DNA of 64,000 bases from Cricetomys ansorgei (GCA_026225945.1 JAMJFZ010000769.1:682501-746500); one strand, 5' to 3'. Counted from the first letter of the stretch, positions 21,065 through 31,948 are shown. A program made the numbers and translations. The notes: generated by a model from the letters alone, not told the origin.

Positions 21065-21410
21065 AATAAACATGGGGGAAAGAGCTCAGTGGGTAAAGGA
21101 GTGTGCCAACAAACCTGATAACTTGACTTCAATCCACCAGACCTACAAGGTGGAAAGAAAAAAGCGACTCTCAAGCTGGGCGGGAGTGGTGCATGCCTTT
21201 GATCCCAGTAGAGACAGGTGGATCTCTGATTTTGAGGCCAGCCTGGCCTACAGAGTAAGTTCTAGGACAGCCAAGGCTACACAGAAAAACCCTTCTTAAA
21301 AAAAAAAGGACTCCTACAAGTTATCCTCTGATTTCCACACAAGTGCCATACTGAATATATGTGTATACATACAAACACACAGTAAGTAAAAAGATAATAC
21401 TATAAGAAAA
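21065..21410 (+). repeat. B3-type SINE split by a B1
   Basis: The 5' part (AAGAGCTCAGTGGGTAAAGG, CAGACCTACAAGGTGGAA) and 3' part (AGTTATCCTCTGATTTCCAC, ATATGTGTATACATACAAAC) are separated by a full B1. Confidence 0.75.
21174..21311 (+). repeat. B1 SINE nested in B3
   Basis: GCTGGGCGGGAGTGGTGCAT to AAAAACCCTTCTTAAAAAAA. GACTC occurs on both sides and may be part of the target-site duplication. Confidence 0.8.
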
Positions 21411-21448
21411 ATCATTAAAGAAATAAACATGATCTAAAACAAAAGGTC

Positions 21449-21668
21449 AAGGGGCTAGAGCAATGGTTCAGTGGTTCACAGCATTTGTTGTTCTTCCAGA
21501 TCACCCAGGTTGGAGCCCTAGCACCCATATAGTGGGTTATAACCATCTGTAGCTCTGATTCCAGGGGATGTGACACCCTCTTCTGGCTTCCTTGGGCTCT
21601 CCATATATATGGTACATTTACATGCATGCAAGCAAAACACCTATATAGATAAAAAGTAATAAAAATAG
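21449..21668 (+). repeat. B2 SINE
   Basis: GGGGCTAGAGCAATGGTTCA, ATTCCAGGGGATGTGACACC and GCATGCAAGCAAAACACC. Confidence 0.88.
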
Positions 21669-21669
21669 A

Positions 21670-21862
21670 CAGGAGGAGGTGGTGCATACCTTTAAACCCA
21701 GCTCTTGGGAGACAAAGGCAGGCAGATAGATCTCTGTGAGTTCAAGGCCAGCCTGGTCTATAGAGTGACTTCCAGGACAGCCAGAGTTACAACAGAAAAA
21801 TCTATCACAAAAAAACCAAAATAATAATAATAATAATAATAATAAGAAGAAGAAGAAGAATA
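21670..21862 (+). repeat. B1 SINE with (AAT)n(AAG)n tail
   Basis: GGAGGTGGTGCATACCTTTA to CCAGAGTTACAACAGAAAAA. The A-tail has become about nine AAT then five AAG triplets. Confidence 0.88.
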
Positions 21863-21917
21863 GAAGGCCTACTACTAAAATCAAAGCTATTAATCAAATC
21901 TGTTTTTTCTTTTTACT

Positions 21918-22045
21918 TGGTGTGGTGGCTCATCTGTAATCCTAGCCATCCAGAGGCAAAGGCAGAATTGTTACAAGTTTGGATCCGGTCTGGGTGGGTC
22001 ACAAAGTGAGACAGGGTCTTTGTCTCAAAAGCAAAAATAAAAAAA
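21918..22045 (+). repeat. B1-like SINE
   Basis: TTGGTGTGGTGGCTCATCTG and GTCTTTGTCTCAAAAGC. Confidence 0.7.
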
Positions 22046-22141
22046 GGGAAAAGTTTATACATTTTTTTGACAAGTTAAGAAAGGAAACCAGAATTAAAAT
22101 CAGTTGACCTAATAAAGAAAAATAAAAATCTATGTAATAAC

Positions 22142-22262
22142 CAGGCATGTTGTTGTACACCTGTATTAGCAATTATTTGGAAAGTAGAGCAAGAAGGATC
22201 AGGAAGTCAAAGTCACTGTTACACAGTGAGTCAAGGCCAAAAAAAAAAAAAGAACAAAAAAT
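22142..22262 (+). repeat. B1-like SINE
   Basis: CCAGGCATGTTGTTGTACAC and an A-rich end near 22250. Confidence 0.65.
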
Positions 22263-22466
22263 ATCTTTATTCAATAAATTGATTGCTCTCTGTCAACAAA
22301 ACACAAGTTTATTTGCTACAATGATCAAGAATATAAGATCAAGAATATAAGAATGAACAGGGTTTGCAAGGAGGTCCCTTCTCGGAATATAGCAGGTATA
22401 TAATAACAATACAAGGGTAAAGGAGATAAGAGCTATTAATAGCAGTATAAAAGGAGCTAATACAGA

Positions 22467-22596
22467 GTTGGGGTAGAGGGTTCAGTGGTTGAGTGCTTGC
22501 TTTGTATGTGTGAGGCCCTGCATTTGATCTTCAGTATCACAAAAGCATAAAAATAAATAAATAAATAAACAAATAAACAAATAAACAAATAAATAA
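22467..22596 (+). repeat. ID SINE with (AAAT/AAAC)n tail
   Basis: GTAGAGGGTTCAGTGGTTGA, GTGAGGCCCTGCATTTGATC, then AAATAAAC-type repeats. Confidence 0.75.
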
Positions 22597-23204
22597 GTGT
22601 GTGCTACAGGAAGAGGAAGAAGCTCTGCTTAAGGGTTTGAGGGAAACTAAGAGATGGCAGTTGAACTACTATTTACAGGTAGAATAGTACCAAAAGAAAC
22701 AGATACGGGGCATAGAGAAAGAAGCATTTACCTTGGATGAAAGAACAGAAATAAAATTCTTATTACAAGCAAAGGTTAGAAAGCTTAATGAGGTTATGGG
22801 CCTCCAATAACTTAAATATGCAAATTAAATGAAGACTAATTAGACTGTGTAAATATCTTTACCTTTGTGAGCTTTCAATAACAGTACCTATACACTGTAT
22901 CCTTTCCTGAGAAAGGAAGCAATTATTTTTGAGTCATTATTATATTACAACATGGAACAGTAACACAGGAACAACTCCTGGAAATCACCTTGTGATTGAA
23001 GCACTTATTCAGCAAATCCACTATCTGCATTCCCTAGGGAGTGGTTTACAACCAAAGGAAACACTACCTTGCTGAACCATTCCTAAGTTTTCCCAACTAC
23101 CCACTTGGCCTTAGAAGCATTATTTCATAGTTGTTTCTTAAAGAACAGACAATGTTATTGATCAACATTTATTTTTAGTTATTTACAACTTATTTAATTT
23201 TGTT
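22597..23204. other. Gk intron 1, apparently unique
   Basis: No recognised repeat or exon. Confidence 0.4.
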
Positions 23205-23322
23205 TTTTAATACATTGTCTCACTATGTAGCTCAAGTTGGCCTAGAACTGAGAAGCCCAGGGAACTCTCAGCAATCCTCCTACCTTACTTTTCTAAGCAC
23301 TGGGATTACAAGTGTACCACCA
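23205..23322 (-). repeat. B1-like SINE
   Basis: ATTGTCTCACTATGTAGCTC and AAGCACTGGGATTACAAGTG. Confidence 0.75.
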
Positions 23323-23545
23323 GGGCTGGAAAGATGGCTTGGGGGGTTCTTCCAGAAGACCCAACTTCAGTTCCAAGCTCCTGTGTCATGCAGCTCACAA
23401 ACACTTGGGACTCCAGGGGCTCACTGTCCTCCAAAGGGGCCCACATACATGTGACATATATACACAGACACACAGACACACAGACACACAGACACACACA
23501 CACACACACACACATACACATAAATAAAATAAATCTAAAAAACAA
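23323..23545 (+). repeat. B2 SINE with CA-rich tail
   Basis: GGGCTGGAAAGATGGCTTGG, TTCCAGAAGACCCAACTTCA, then CACAGACA repeats and a CA run (23462-23522). Confidence 0.8.
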
Positions 23546-23769
23546 AAGTATAAGCCACCATATCTGACTTTTAGTTAACTTTTATACATCTTTTCCCAAG
23601 CAGAAAGGAATCTTCTGAAATTGAACATCATTAGTGTGCTCATAGAAAGCCCAATAACTACAACCAAATATTGTTTCCAGTACCAGGTTTTTACTTAGGG
23701 TCTTATATATCCTAGGTAAGTGCCATACCAATGAGTAACATTCTGGGTTTAAAACATAAGTTTTGTTTG

Positions 23770-23936
23770 TTTGGGGGTGTTTTGTTTTGTTTTGTTTGTT
23801 TCAAGACAGGGCTTCTCTGTGTATCTTGGCTATCCTGGGACTCACTAGAGTTCCAGGCTGGCCTCAAACTCAGAGATCTGCCTGCCTCTGCCTCCCAAGT
23901 GCTGGGATCAAAGGCATGTGCCACCACTGCCTGGAA
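23770..23936 (-). repeat. B1 SINE
   Basis: Near full-length reverse B1: TTTCAAGACAGGGCTTCTCT to AGGCATGTGCCACCACTGCC, with a GTTTT-rich tail. Confidence 0.92.
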
Positions 23937-23941
23937 GGGTT

Positions 23942-24090
23942 TTTGTTATTGTTTTATATAAGTCTCATATAGCTGAGGTTGACCTAGTGGAAGATGATTT
24001 GAACTTCTCATCTTGAAATTCTCATCTCATCTCTGCCTCTATCTACCAGGTGTGGGGATTACAGGCATATACCACCATGCCCAGCTTCTA
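23942..24090 (-). repeat. B1-like SINE
   Basis: AGCTGAGGTTGACCTAGTGG and GTGTGGGGATTACAGGCATA. Confidence 0.75.
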
Positions 24091-24429
24091 AAACTTAATA
24101 TTGTTCATGTTACAATAATTATAGCATTACAGACTTGATAAATTCCTTCTCTATCAATGTAAAAGCATGCCTTTAGTTAACAAAATATGAAGGACTAGAA
24201 ACAACGTGTGGTGCATAAAAAAAGACTGACCACATAGGTAGCAATATGAAGACTCTAAATAAAGGCAAGCTCATTCATGCTGGCTCCCAAGAAGGAAACT
24301 TGTAAAGCTATAGAATACTTTATTTATATTTATATAGTGCAAAAGCTATACAGACTTGGAAATAATTATTGTGCTTGGTTTAGCATTCCCCAATACTTCG
24401 AATTAGTAGTTATTACCACTTAAGAACTG

Positions 24430-24590
24430 GAAAGACACTGGGTGGTGGAGGCGTAGGCCTTCAATCCCAACACTTGGGAGGCAGAGGCAAGCGCATCTTT
24501 GTGAGTTCCAGGCCAGCCTGGTCTACAGAGTGAGTTCGAGGATAGCCACAGTTACAACAAAGAAAGCCCATCTCGAAAAACCAGGGAAAG
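24430..24590 (+). repeat. B1 SINE
   Basis: GACACTGGGTGGTGGAGGCG, AACACTTGGGAGGCAGAGGC and CAGCCTGGTCTACAGAGTGA. Confidence 0.9.
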
Positions 24591-24794
24591 AAAGGGAAAA
24601 GAACTGGAAAGAGAAGAAGAAAGCAGTCACCAAAGACTCTAAAGCACCAGCTTTTTATTAAAATAAATAGAATATCTGACATCAATTCCTAGTTAGCAGT
24701 TGTAACTGTCTCCTTGGCCTAGTACACTATTGCAAGTGTGCTTGCCCCCTTCAACCTACCTGGCCCCTGAAGCCATTAGTGTGGCAATTTTAAA

Positions 24795-24983
24795 AAATTA
24801 TTTTTATTACATTTGTTTACTTGTGTAGTATGTGTGAACACCACAGCACACATGTTCAGGTTAGAAGACAACTTGTGAGAGTTATTTCTCTCACTCCACC
24901 ATGTAGGTTTCAGGTATCAAGCTCAGATCATTAAGATTGGCAGCAAGAACATTTATCCACTGAGCTCTCTAACCCTTGGTGTT
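24795..24983 (-). repeat. B3 SINE
   Basis: GTTAGAAGACAACTTGTGAG, CTCCACCATGTAGGTTTCAG and CACTGAGCTCTCTAACC. Confidence 0.75.
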
Positions 24984-25019
24984 ACAATTCTCAAATATGC
25001 TTTAATATTCAACCCAAAT

Positions 25020-25152
25020 GTCTGAGTGTGGTGGCTTATGCTCATAATCATAGTACTTATGGGGCTGAGGCAGAGTCACCACAAGTCACTATGCTACATA
25101 GTGATTTCATGAATAGCCTAAGCTACATAGCAAGATACTATGTCAAAATAAT
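25020..25152 (+). repeat. B1-like SINE
   Basis: GTCTGAGTGTGGTGGCTTAT and CATAGCAAGATACTATGTCA. Confidence 0.7.
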
Positions 25153-25154
25153 CA

Positions 25155-25378
25155 GCTCATGGAGAGATGGCTTAGAATCTGAGAACACTAGCTGCTCTTC
25201 CAAAGGACCTTCATATGATTGCCAGCAGTAACATGTAGTTCACAAATGTCTATAACTCAAGTTCCAGAAGATCTGACACCCCCTTCTGACCTCCTCAGGT
25301 ACTATGCATACACATGGCTCATAGACATATATGTAGACAAAATACCCACACACATAAAATAAATACATTAAAAATATC
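25155..25378 (+). repeat. B2 SINE
   Basis: CATGGAGAGATGGCTTAGAA, CTGCTCTTCCAAAGGACC and ACACATAAAATAAAT. Confidence 0.85.
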
Positions 25379-25759
25379 AGCCTAGTTATTCAGTCCACAT
25401 GTTTTAATGGTCTTGATAAGTTCAGCAAATGTTAATGATTTTGCAGTTCATATGTTTATCAAATCCAGTTAAGCAGACTTTCTTATTTGTGATCCAGGTT
25501 ACTTTATAAACATTTATATGAATATAAGACAAAATGAAACCTACCTCAGGTTATCAAAAGATTTAAAAATGCAGATGTGAGACAATGGTTGGGAAGCTCA
25601 AACCAGGGTCACTAAGTAAGATTTAAATTGAAAGTGGACTGAAAGTTTCTCAATTTAGAAAAATGACTTCTCATGATCACAACACAATAAAGTTTTTAGG
25701 CAAGGATCAGCTGAACAAAATACAATGCGCTCACAGGCACATACATTAAAAATACAGGA
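25379..25759. other. Gk intron 1, apparently unique
   Basis: Nothing recognised. Confidence 0.4.
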
Positions 25760-25862
25760 AGAGCTGGGGGGTGTAAGAGCTGGGGGGTGTAGTTTAATGT
25801 AGAGTGCCTGCCTACCATGCTAGGGGTAAGGGCACCAATCCCTAAGGGCACAAAGTAAATAA
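25760..25862 (+). repeat. ID SINE with duplicated head
   Basis: AGAGCTGGGGGGTGTA occurs twice in tandem, followed by GTTTAATGTAGAGTGCCTGC and CACCAATCCCTAAGGGCAC. Confidence 0.65.
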
Positions 25863-26051
25863 ATAATTGAGGAAAAATTGTTTGATAAAGAAATAAAGAG
25901 GGAGATAATTAATCACTAAATATTTACATCAACTTTCCAGGTTAGTCAAATGTCCACTGGAGCATGGGCTTTTATCGGCACTCTATTCACTTAAATTACT
26001 TCTAAATGCTCAGTGAACTGAAGGCTAGATCACTTTAAGAGTAAGTTTCCT

Positions 26052-26195
26052 AGATACGAGCAAGCAGTTGCTCATGCCTGTAATCCCAGCACTTGCCAGG
26101 CTGAGGCAGGAGGATCACAAGTTCCAGGCTTCTTTGGAATACATAGGCAGACCCCCATCTCAAAACGAAAACCAAAACAAAACAGAAAAAAAAAG
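26052..26195 (+). repeat. B1-like SINE
   Basis: GCTCATGCCTGTAATCCCAG and AGGCTGAGGCAGGAGGATCA. Confidence 0.8.
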
Positions 26196-26759
26196 TTAAG
26201 CTTCCTAACTGTAAAAAACTAATTAGCAGAGAGATATCTAAACACCACCTTTTTATGGTAAAATTGTAGTCATACATAGTAATAAACGTAATTACCCTGT
26301 CACATTATACAGTCAAGCAGAGTAGACTATCTATTGGTGATGGACAAAGTGTCAGATTTGAAATTACTAAGCTCTTGAAATGAAATAAAGATTACAGCAA
26401 AATAATTGAATTGTCTCTGTTTCCTAATTTGTTCTGCCACCCCTCAGTAGACTATCCTCTGCAATTTCTGTGGGAGAGAATGACAATGCATCATCATGCT
26501 GATACTTTATTCGTTCTACCATTCAAAAGAAGGCTATGTTGGGTTACCACAGCCATGACACAGCTTTCCCTCCATCCAAGGACGTCCTGTGCCTAGCAGG
26601 CCAAAAGCTCCTGGGGAAGACCGCTGGAGTGTCAGTGACCACCTGTCCCCTAATGCACCCGGGTTGCTCTGCGTGGATGCTCCCAGAGTACTAACTCTCT
26701 TTGGGAAAAGAATCTCCCCATTGGTATGTGACCTAGCTCCACCACCAAGGCTGAGACTA
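26196..26759. other. Gk intron 1, proximal unique sequence
   Basis: No repeat or exon recognised; GC content rises towards the CpG island. Confidence 0.4.
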
Positions 26760-26979
26760 TTTGACTTTGCTGCGGGGGGTCCTGGGAGGCCAAGATTCCC
26801 CCCGCCAGGCCGGGGCAGGGCAATTCCTGCATCGTAGGTCCCCTCTTTGGCCTCCCTTCCCCTCCCCAGCAGTCAGGGCCCAGGAGAGCAAGAGGCGCGG
26901 GCTGAGGACGCAACACCCCGCCTTTGCGTCCGCAGGCTAGCGTCCCGGTTCAGGGGCTGAGATGTCACCCGGAGCTCAC

Positions 26980-27057
26980 CAAGAAACGTGTCGAGCTGGT
27001 ACCCTGATCCACTGCTCCCACCAATGGCCCCAAAACTGCTTTCTTCACGGCTGCCAT
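26980..27057 (-). CDS. Gk: Glycerol kinase, coding exon 1 (residues 1-26)
   Basis: Glycerol kinase phosphorylates glycerol with ATP to glycerol-3-phosphate, in the cytosol and at the outer mitochondrial membrane, feeding glycolysis, gluconeogenesis and lipid synthesis. This exon encodes 26 residues beginning [14 protein letters not shown]. It contains the first FGGY-kinase phosphate-binding loop, D17-Q-G-T-S-S-T-R24, which contacts ATP in this superfamily. The start is the only in-frame ATG before the conserved segment, at 27057-27055, with G at +4 but T at -3, so a moderate Kozak context. The donor follows base 26980 (G then GTGAGC), in phase 0, and joins to V-F-N-S of exon 2. It sits inside a CpG island, as expected for a first exon. 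Residue 4 is V; I recall S in human and A in mouse. Identification is by recall of the protein family, not by a search, but the match is nearly complete. Confidence 0.95.
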
Positions 27058-27107
27058 GGAAATCAGCTTCAAGTCTGAGAGCTTAACACTGCTGGTCTCC
27101 CGGGTGA
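27058..27107 (-). other. Gk: Gk 5' UTR segment bounded by a possible 3' splice site
   Basis: Directly upstream of the ATG on the minus strand is a short leader. It is preceded by a pyrimidine-rich stretch ending CTCTCCACAG at 27117-27108, which fits a splice acceptor consensus. If used, an upstream non-coding exon in the island would be spliced to 27107. If not, transcription simply starts further upstream and reads through. The sequence cannot distinguish these. Confidence 0.35.
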
Positions 27108-27220
27108 CTGTGGAGAGATGAGGAAGGTGGAGCACAGACAGTAGAGGGCAAACGCAGCGCGCTTCTACTGAAGGCTAGCGCGGCTCCTAGGCAGCCCCTT
27201 TACCCGCGCCGGGCCGCGTC

Positions 27221-27250
27221 GCCCCGCCCCTCCTGCCCAGGCCCCGCCCC
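27221..27250. promoter_or_regulatory. Paired GC boxes
   Basis: Two identical 10-bp GCCCCGCCCC motifs are spaced 20 bp apart (27221 and 27241). They match Sp1/KLF sites and lie at a typical distance upstream of a TATA-less start. Confidence 0.6.
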
Positions 27251-28274
27251 TGAGGCTTCGGGGGCGTGGCAAAGGGGGGGCGCTGTCTTCCAGACCGCCC
27301 AATGAGCGACTACAGAAAGAGGCCCAGCGGAAGGCCAGGCTGAGGGCAATGAGGCGTTACAGGGCGGAGCCTGGGTACGGCGGGGGCGGTGGTCCGTAAG
27401 GCAGGTCACATGGTTGGGGCCAGGAGAAGCGCCTGCTGTTAGCCAAGCCGCAGCTGAGCGGAGGACGGAGGCGGGCGCTGCCTATTGGCCCGAAGCACCA
27501 CAATACTCTCTTGGCACTGGGCCCTGAGGCTTTACCCGGCAGAAAGCAACCTGAAGTGCAGAACCATCTGTTCCCTCTCCAGTAGGCCGTGCAGAACGCG
27601 ACCTGAGTCGCCTAGAGGACGACCCTGTCCTTTACTTCCCGCGCTTCCCACGCTCCGCCCACCTCCCCGAGCCGTCAGTCCTGGTTAATAATAACAAACT
27701 CTTCTGGTGTGCAACCAGCTTCGGGAGTCAGGCAGATCCCTCACTTTCGTAGGCCAGGGACAAGGAACACGGAAGTTATTTCAGTTTATCATTTAAGAAA
27801 AACATTTCAAATCATTGTCTCTAAATACCTCAGTTTGATCAGCACCATGCAGAGAGCACCGGACACCTCCGGGTCCTGAAGCGCCCTAGCTTTTTTCCAC
27901 TTGGCTTCACTGGTGTGTGCCCTTCCCTACACACCGCCGTTTCCACTCTCTTTATTAACCGCTATGGATTAGGTTGGGAGCCAAATGGGATTCTCACTGG
28001 ACCTTGAATTTACCTTGCCTAGATCCTTTAAAGGGATGTGTTCTAGAGGCTTTCAAACTTTTGGCTGGACCCACAATAAGAAATAGTTTTTAAAACAAAA
28101 GAACTTGGGGCTGGTTGTGATGTGCTGCACTTGTATTTCGTGTATAGTAGTTATACACTATAAGTCGTGTATTTTAAAATATTTTCTAAAAGCACTTCTA
28201 TGCTATGCACTCTATGTATTTAATTCTATGGTATACCATTTTTAACATCCTAATAGAAAAAAAAAAAGAATCAC

Positions 28275-28400
28275 TAAATTGAACTAGGCGATTTAGTGCA
28301 GGCCCATTTGGGAGGTAGAGGGAAGAGGATCAGAAAGGAGTTCCAGACCATCCATGACTAGCAAAACCAAGGCCAGGTTAGGCTACATGATGCCTTACAC
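28275..28400 (+). repeat. B1-like SINE
   Basis: GGCCCATTTGGGAGGTAGAG and AAGGCCAGGTTAGGCTACAT. Confidence 0.6.
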
Positions 28401-29311
28401 ACACACACTCCCAATAAAGGAAACTGATTTTGTAAGTCACCATGTTATCTATCATTTTCAAAACTGATACTATTCCCAATGGCTTTCTATCCCTTTCTGG
28501 AATCTCACATAATTTCACAACATAACTTCTATTTTCATTAATTTATTTTATACCACCTCACTCATCCATATTTGTTTAATCTATACTCTGTGTATGTTTA
28601 TATAGTTTTACTACACTTGCTATTAAAGTGCAGTTCCCTATACTCTGTTCAGACATCAGATTCTGGTGTTCCAGATGAGGACTGCTCATAGAGATGCTGC
28701 ACTTGCTGAGAACTGGTAAGTTTGTGGATAAGTCAGTATTTTTTAATTTTCCTGGACTGGAATAAGAGGCAGACAAGCACAATAAACAAATGTTAAGGAA
28801 CTAGGCCAAATTCTCTGTCAAAACTGCGATAGGCATTAATTGAATAAATTATATGGGGGCAAGGATTTCCTTAGTTCTAGAAGTTAGTAAGAAACAAAGC
28901 TACTGACCTTACCATGTTGAACCATTAAAAAAAATCCTGACCATAACTGAACTTTAGCACAGTGGTGGCTCAGATTCCAACAGAACAGCAAATTATTTGT
29001 TTGGCAGCACAGTAGGGATCAGAATTCAGTCATTTCAGACTAAATGGAACTAGAGGTACATAAAAGAGCCTTAACTTTCTTTTTACTGTGGTTCTCACAA
29101 CAGTGTATATCCCACAATTTCATTCCTTTCACAAAAATAAAAGTGAAATGACAAAATATTATTTGAATTTTCAAAAATCACTCATATCTCAAATGTCCTC
29201 TAAGAGACGAGGAAAGGGTTCTAAATAGAAGAGTCTAGCTCAGCCTATCTTAATTCTATACCCTAAATATGTACTCTAAACTTTCAAGGACTTATTTTTT
29301 TCCCTTTAATC

Positions 29312-29440
29312 TGGGCAGTCTGATATGCCTGGAATCCTAGCATGTGGTAGGTAGAGATAGAACAATCAGGAATTCAAGGTCATCCTTAGCTACATCGGGA
29401 ATTAAGACCAGACTGGACTATATAAAACCTTATCTTTTCT
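29312..29440 (+). repeat. B1-like SINE
   Basis: CAGTCTGATATGCCTGGAAT and CAAGGTCATCCTTAGCTACA. Confidence 0.65.
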
Positions 29441-30324
29441 TATCTGTCCTTTCAAGCTCTAGCTGCAATCCAAAAATTCTATATAAATGTAAAACTAAAT
29501 AATAGGTACTGTTACTCCATTTTTATATTGTCAACTGAGACAATATAAAAATGTTAGAAGGAACACTAGGACAACTGAGTCCAGAGAACCCAATAATATA
29601 CATATTTGAGATTATCCAGCCTTCGTTGACACATCCAAGACTAGAATTTCATACTTCTAACATCAAATCTAGTGTCCTTCACCAACAGCCAAAATGAATG
29701 GAAACTGAAGGGAATTAGAAAGGAAAATGAATGGAAAAGAAGATAGGATGCTGGTTCTCCTTATTCATACTCCCCCCACTACCACAGATCTAAAGGCAAA
29801 GCAGTGGAAGAAACCCATAACGTTTTGGCTCTGCCATTCAACACTTAATCTTTGTGACTTCAAGTAACTCATGGCTTCCTTTTGCTCACTTGTAAAATAG
29901 GGAAAATGTCATTGATAGTGACATTAATGGGTTACTGAGACTTAACTGATGTAATGCCTCTGAAAACACTGTAGGAGCAGTACAGCTAGGAAGGCAAGGC
30001 AAAATTCATGTAGATTTATTTATTAAAGAAACATAGATGTGAAGACAGGACGAAGTTCTTCATGCAAATAGTTTAAGAAGTCTGAATCATCCATCTAAAA
30101 TTCACACTGGGATAATTTTCCTCTTCTTTTCCTTTCTTTTTCCCTCTCTCCCTTTCCTTTTCTTTCACATGGGGTCTCAAATAACCAACCCAGCCCAGCC
30201 TCTACATCTCTATATTACTGAGAATGACCTTGAATGTCTGTGAAGTGTTTGTGTAGGGTGGCACCAGATGTAAAAACAGTTTAGAGAATCTATTCATATG
30301 CATGCTAGTGATCTAAAGGTGAGA

Positions 30325-30470
30325 TTAACCTTATGCTACAGACCTGCAATTCCAGGTATTTGGGAGACTAAAGAAAGAACAATCATAAGATTAATACCTG
30401 GCTAGTCTACAGGTGTGAGTTCAAGGCCAGCCTGGGCAGTTCAATGAGATCCTGTTTCAAAATAAAAAGT
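30325..30470 (+). repeat. B1-like SINE
   Basis: ACCTGCAATTCCAGGTATTT and TCAAGGCCAGCCTGGGCAGT. Confidence 0.7.
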
Positions 30471-30474
30471 GAAA

Positions 30475-30560
30475 AGAGTGATGGGAATGTAGCTCAGTAG
30501 TAAAACGCTCCCCTACCACGTGGGGTGGGGAGAATTGGTTCAATATCTAGTACAAAAGAA
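30475..30560 (+). repeat. ID SINE
   Basis: GGGAATGTAGCTCAGTAGTA box A. Confidence 0.7.
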
Positions 30561-30625
30561 ATCTAAATACTAAAAATTGTGTAGCATTTTACAGTGTTGT
30601 AATCATAACAGAATGAGACTATAAC

Positions 30626-30985
30626 TGTGTCCTGGTTGCATTTTGTGAACTTGACACAAACCTCAACATATCTGGGAAGAGAGAATTGTATTTGAGAAAA
30701 TGCCTCCATAACATTGGCCTGTAGACATGTCTGAGGGGCATTCACTATGGGGAGTGCCACTCCTAGGCAGGTGGTCCTGGTTTTGTTTAAGAAAGCAGGA
30801 CAAGGAAGTAATAAGGAGCAAGCCAGTAAGCAACACTCCTCTATAACCTCTGCACAGCTCCTCCACGTTCCTACACTGAATTCCTTTGATGATGGACTGT
30901 GATGTGGAAATATAAGCCATATAAGCCTCCCCAAATTTCTTTTGGATCATGGTATTTTATCACCACAATAGAAAGCATTAACTTT
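30626..30985 (+). mobile_element. MT-like MaLR solo LTR
   Basis: TGAACTTGACACAAACCTC, GAGCAAGCCAGTAAGCAAC, TGATGATGGACTGTGATGTG and ATATAAGCCTCCCC, matching the LTRs at 14271 and 38727. Confidence 0.7.
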
Positions 30986-31890
30986 TGATAAAATTAATAA
31001 TTCCTTCCCTTTGAGAACTCACTCTGCACACTTAGAGATTACTAAAGGAAAATGCTCTTTAATAATAATGTTCAACTGGTTCTGACTAATGCACAAAAGG
31101 GAATCAGGCTCAAACAAAATTTGACCAGCTTTTATAGGCTTTGGTGTATACATTCCACATATGCTGTCATCCTAAAATCTCCTTCAGGTCCCAGGATGGT
31201 ACACTTTAACAGTTTAAACAGAAATAGGACATTGCAACTCTGGCCACTTGGGTAGATAGGAGATTTATACAGCAAAGAATTACTTTTAAGTACACCAGTG
31301 TTGTTCTTTTTAAATAGTTGTTACCCAGAGTCTTCTTGCCCACCTGCAGAATTCGACTTTTTCCGATAAGAGCACAGTGGACTTAATGGCAGACAAATAC
31401 TTAATCATGTTGTGACCCTGCACTGCCCTCTTGAGCTGTTAGAGGCATGTTCTTTGATATGGGAATGTGCTTAATAGCCAGTTGGATAGTATGCCAGGGG
31501 TGTCTCCATTTGCTGTGGGAGCAGAGCCTAATTAGAAGTCAATTTTGGTGAACAAATGTTAGTCAACACTTTTTCAGCAACCCTAAACTTCAATTATGGG
31601 ACAAAACTTTCTTTGCTACAATCTCTAACAGTCCTGGTTAGTATACTACTTATCTCCCAGTCATATTGGACTCAGCTCTCCTTTAGCTAAATTCTACATT
31701 GTGTAACTTAATATTTCCTAAGCAAGTTTCTTAGTAAATCCTTTATAGCATCAATTTCATCACTTTTATTTTATCCTAAATCTAAGACAGGCAGTGATTC
31801 TCAATTTTTTCTTATACCACAACTTATTAAAATGGCACAGCACATTCTTAGCATACTTTAAGTCCAAGGTTCCATTACCAGCTCCTCAAA

Positions 31891-31891
<1 letters not shown>
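30986..31891. other. Apparently unique intergenic sequence
   Basis: No repeat or exon recognised over about 0.9 kb. Confidence 0.4.

Positions 31892-31947
<56 letters not shown>
31892..31947. repeat. (CA)n microsatellite
   Basis: Uninterrupted AC/CA run of about 56 bp, the longest perfect dinucleotide array in the window. Confidence 0.95.

Positions 31948-31948
<1 letters not shown>

Larger units (their letters stand above)
1..27107 (-). other. Gk: Gk transcription unit, 5' portion (exons 1-3, introns 1-2, part of intron 3)
   Basis: The gene runs right to left. Three coding exons with canonical splice sites were assembled by eye: 27057-26980, 7941-7868 and 7179-7073. Intron 1 is phase 0, intron 2 phase 2 and intron 3 phase 1. 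The joined reading frame matches the mammalian glycerol kinase N-terminus through residue 86. Intron 1 (7942-26979) is 19 kb, intron 2 (7180-7867) is 688 bp, and intron 3 leaves the window at base 1. I searched 1-7072 on the minus strand for exon 4, which should encode the NQRET glycerol-binding segment, and did not find it. The right edge given here is a possible 5' UTR boundary; the true transcription start cannot be read from sequence alone. Confidence 0.9.
26760..27690 (-). promoter_or_regulatory. Gk: CpG island and promoter region of Gk
   Basis: The sequence changes abruptly from AT-rich intron to GC-rich, CpG-dense DNA around the first exon, then returns to AT-rich DNA near 27.7 kb. Two copies of GCCCCGCCCC (27221-27230, 27241-27250) are Sp/KLF-type GC boxes 160-190 bp upstream of the ATG, and a GGGGCGTGG box lies near 27261. 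CCAAT boxes occur at 27299-27303 on the + strand and 27488-27484 on the minus strand. An E-box-like TCACATG lies near 27407. No TATA box is evident, so dispersed initiation is expected. The island continues about 600 bp beyond the ATG, leaving room for a divergent transcript, though I see no coding exon there. Confidence 0.8.
27691..30120. other. Gk 5' flank, largely unique
   Basis: Apart from two old B1 copies (28275-28400, 29312-29440) I see no repeat or coding exon. AT-rich, low CpG. Distal Gk regulatory elements could be here but none is readable by eye. Confidence 0.4.

Noticed and set aside
26589..26916. Frames in the CpG island as an alternative Gk exon or a divergent gene
   Set aside because: High GC explains them; no splice logic or similarity to glycerol kinase supports coding.
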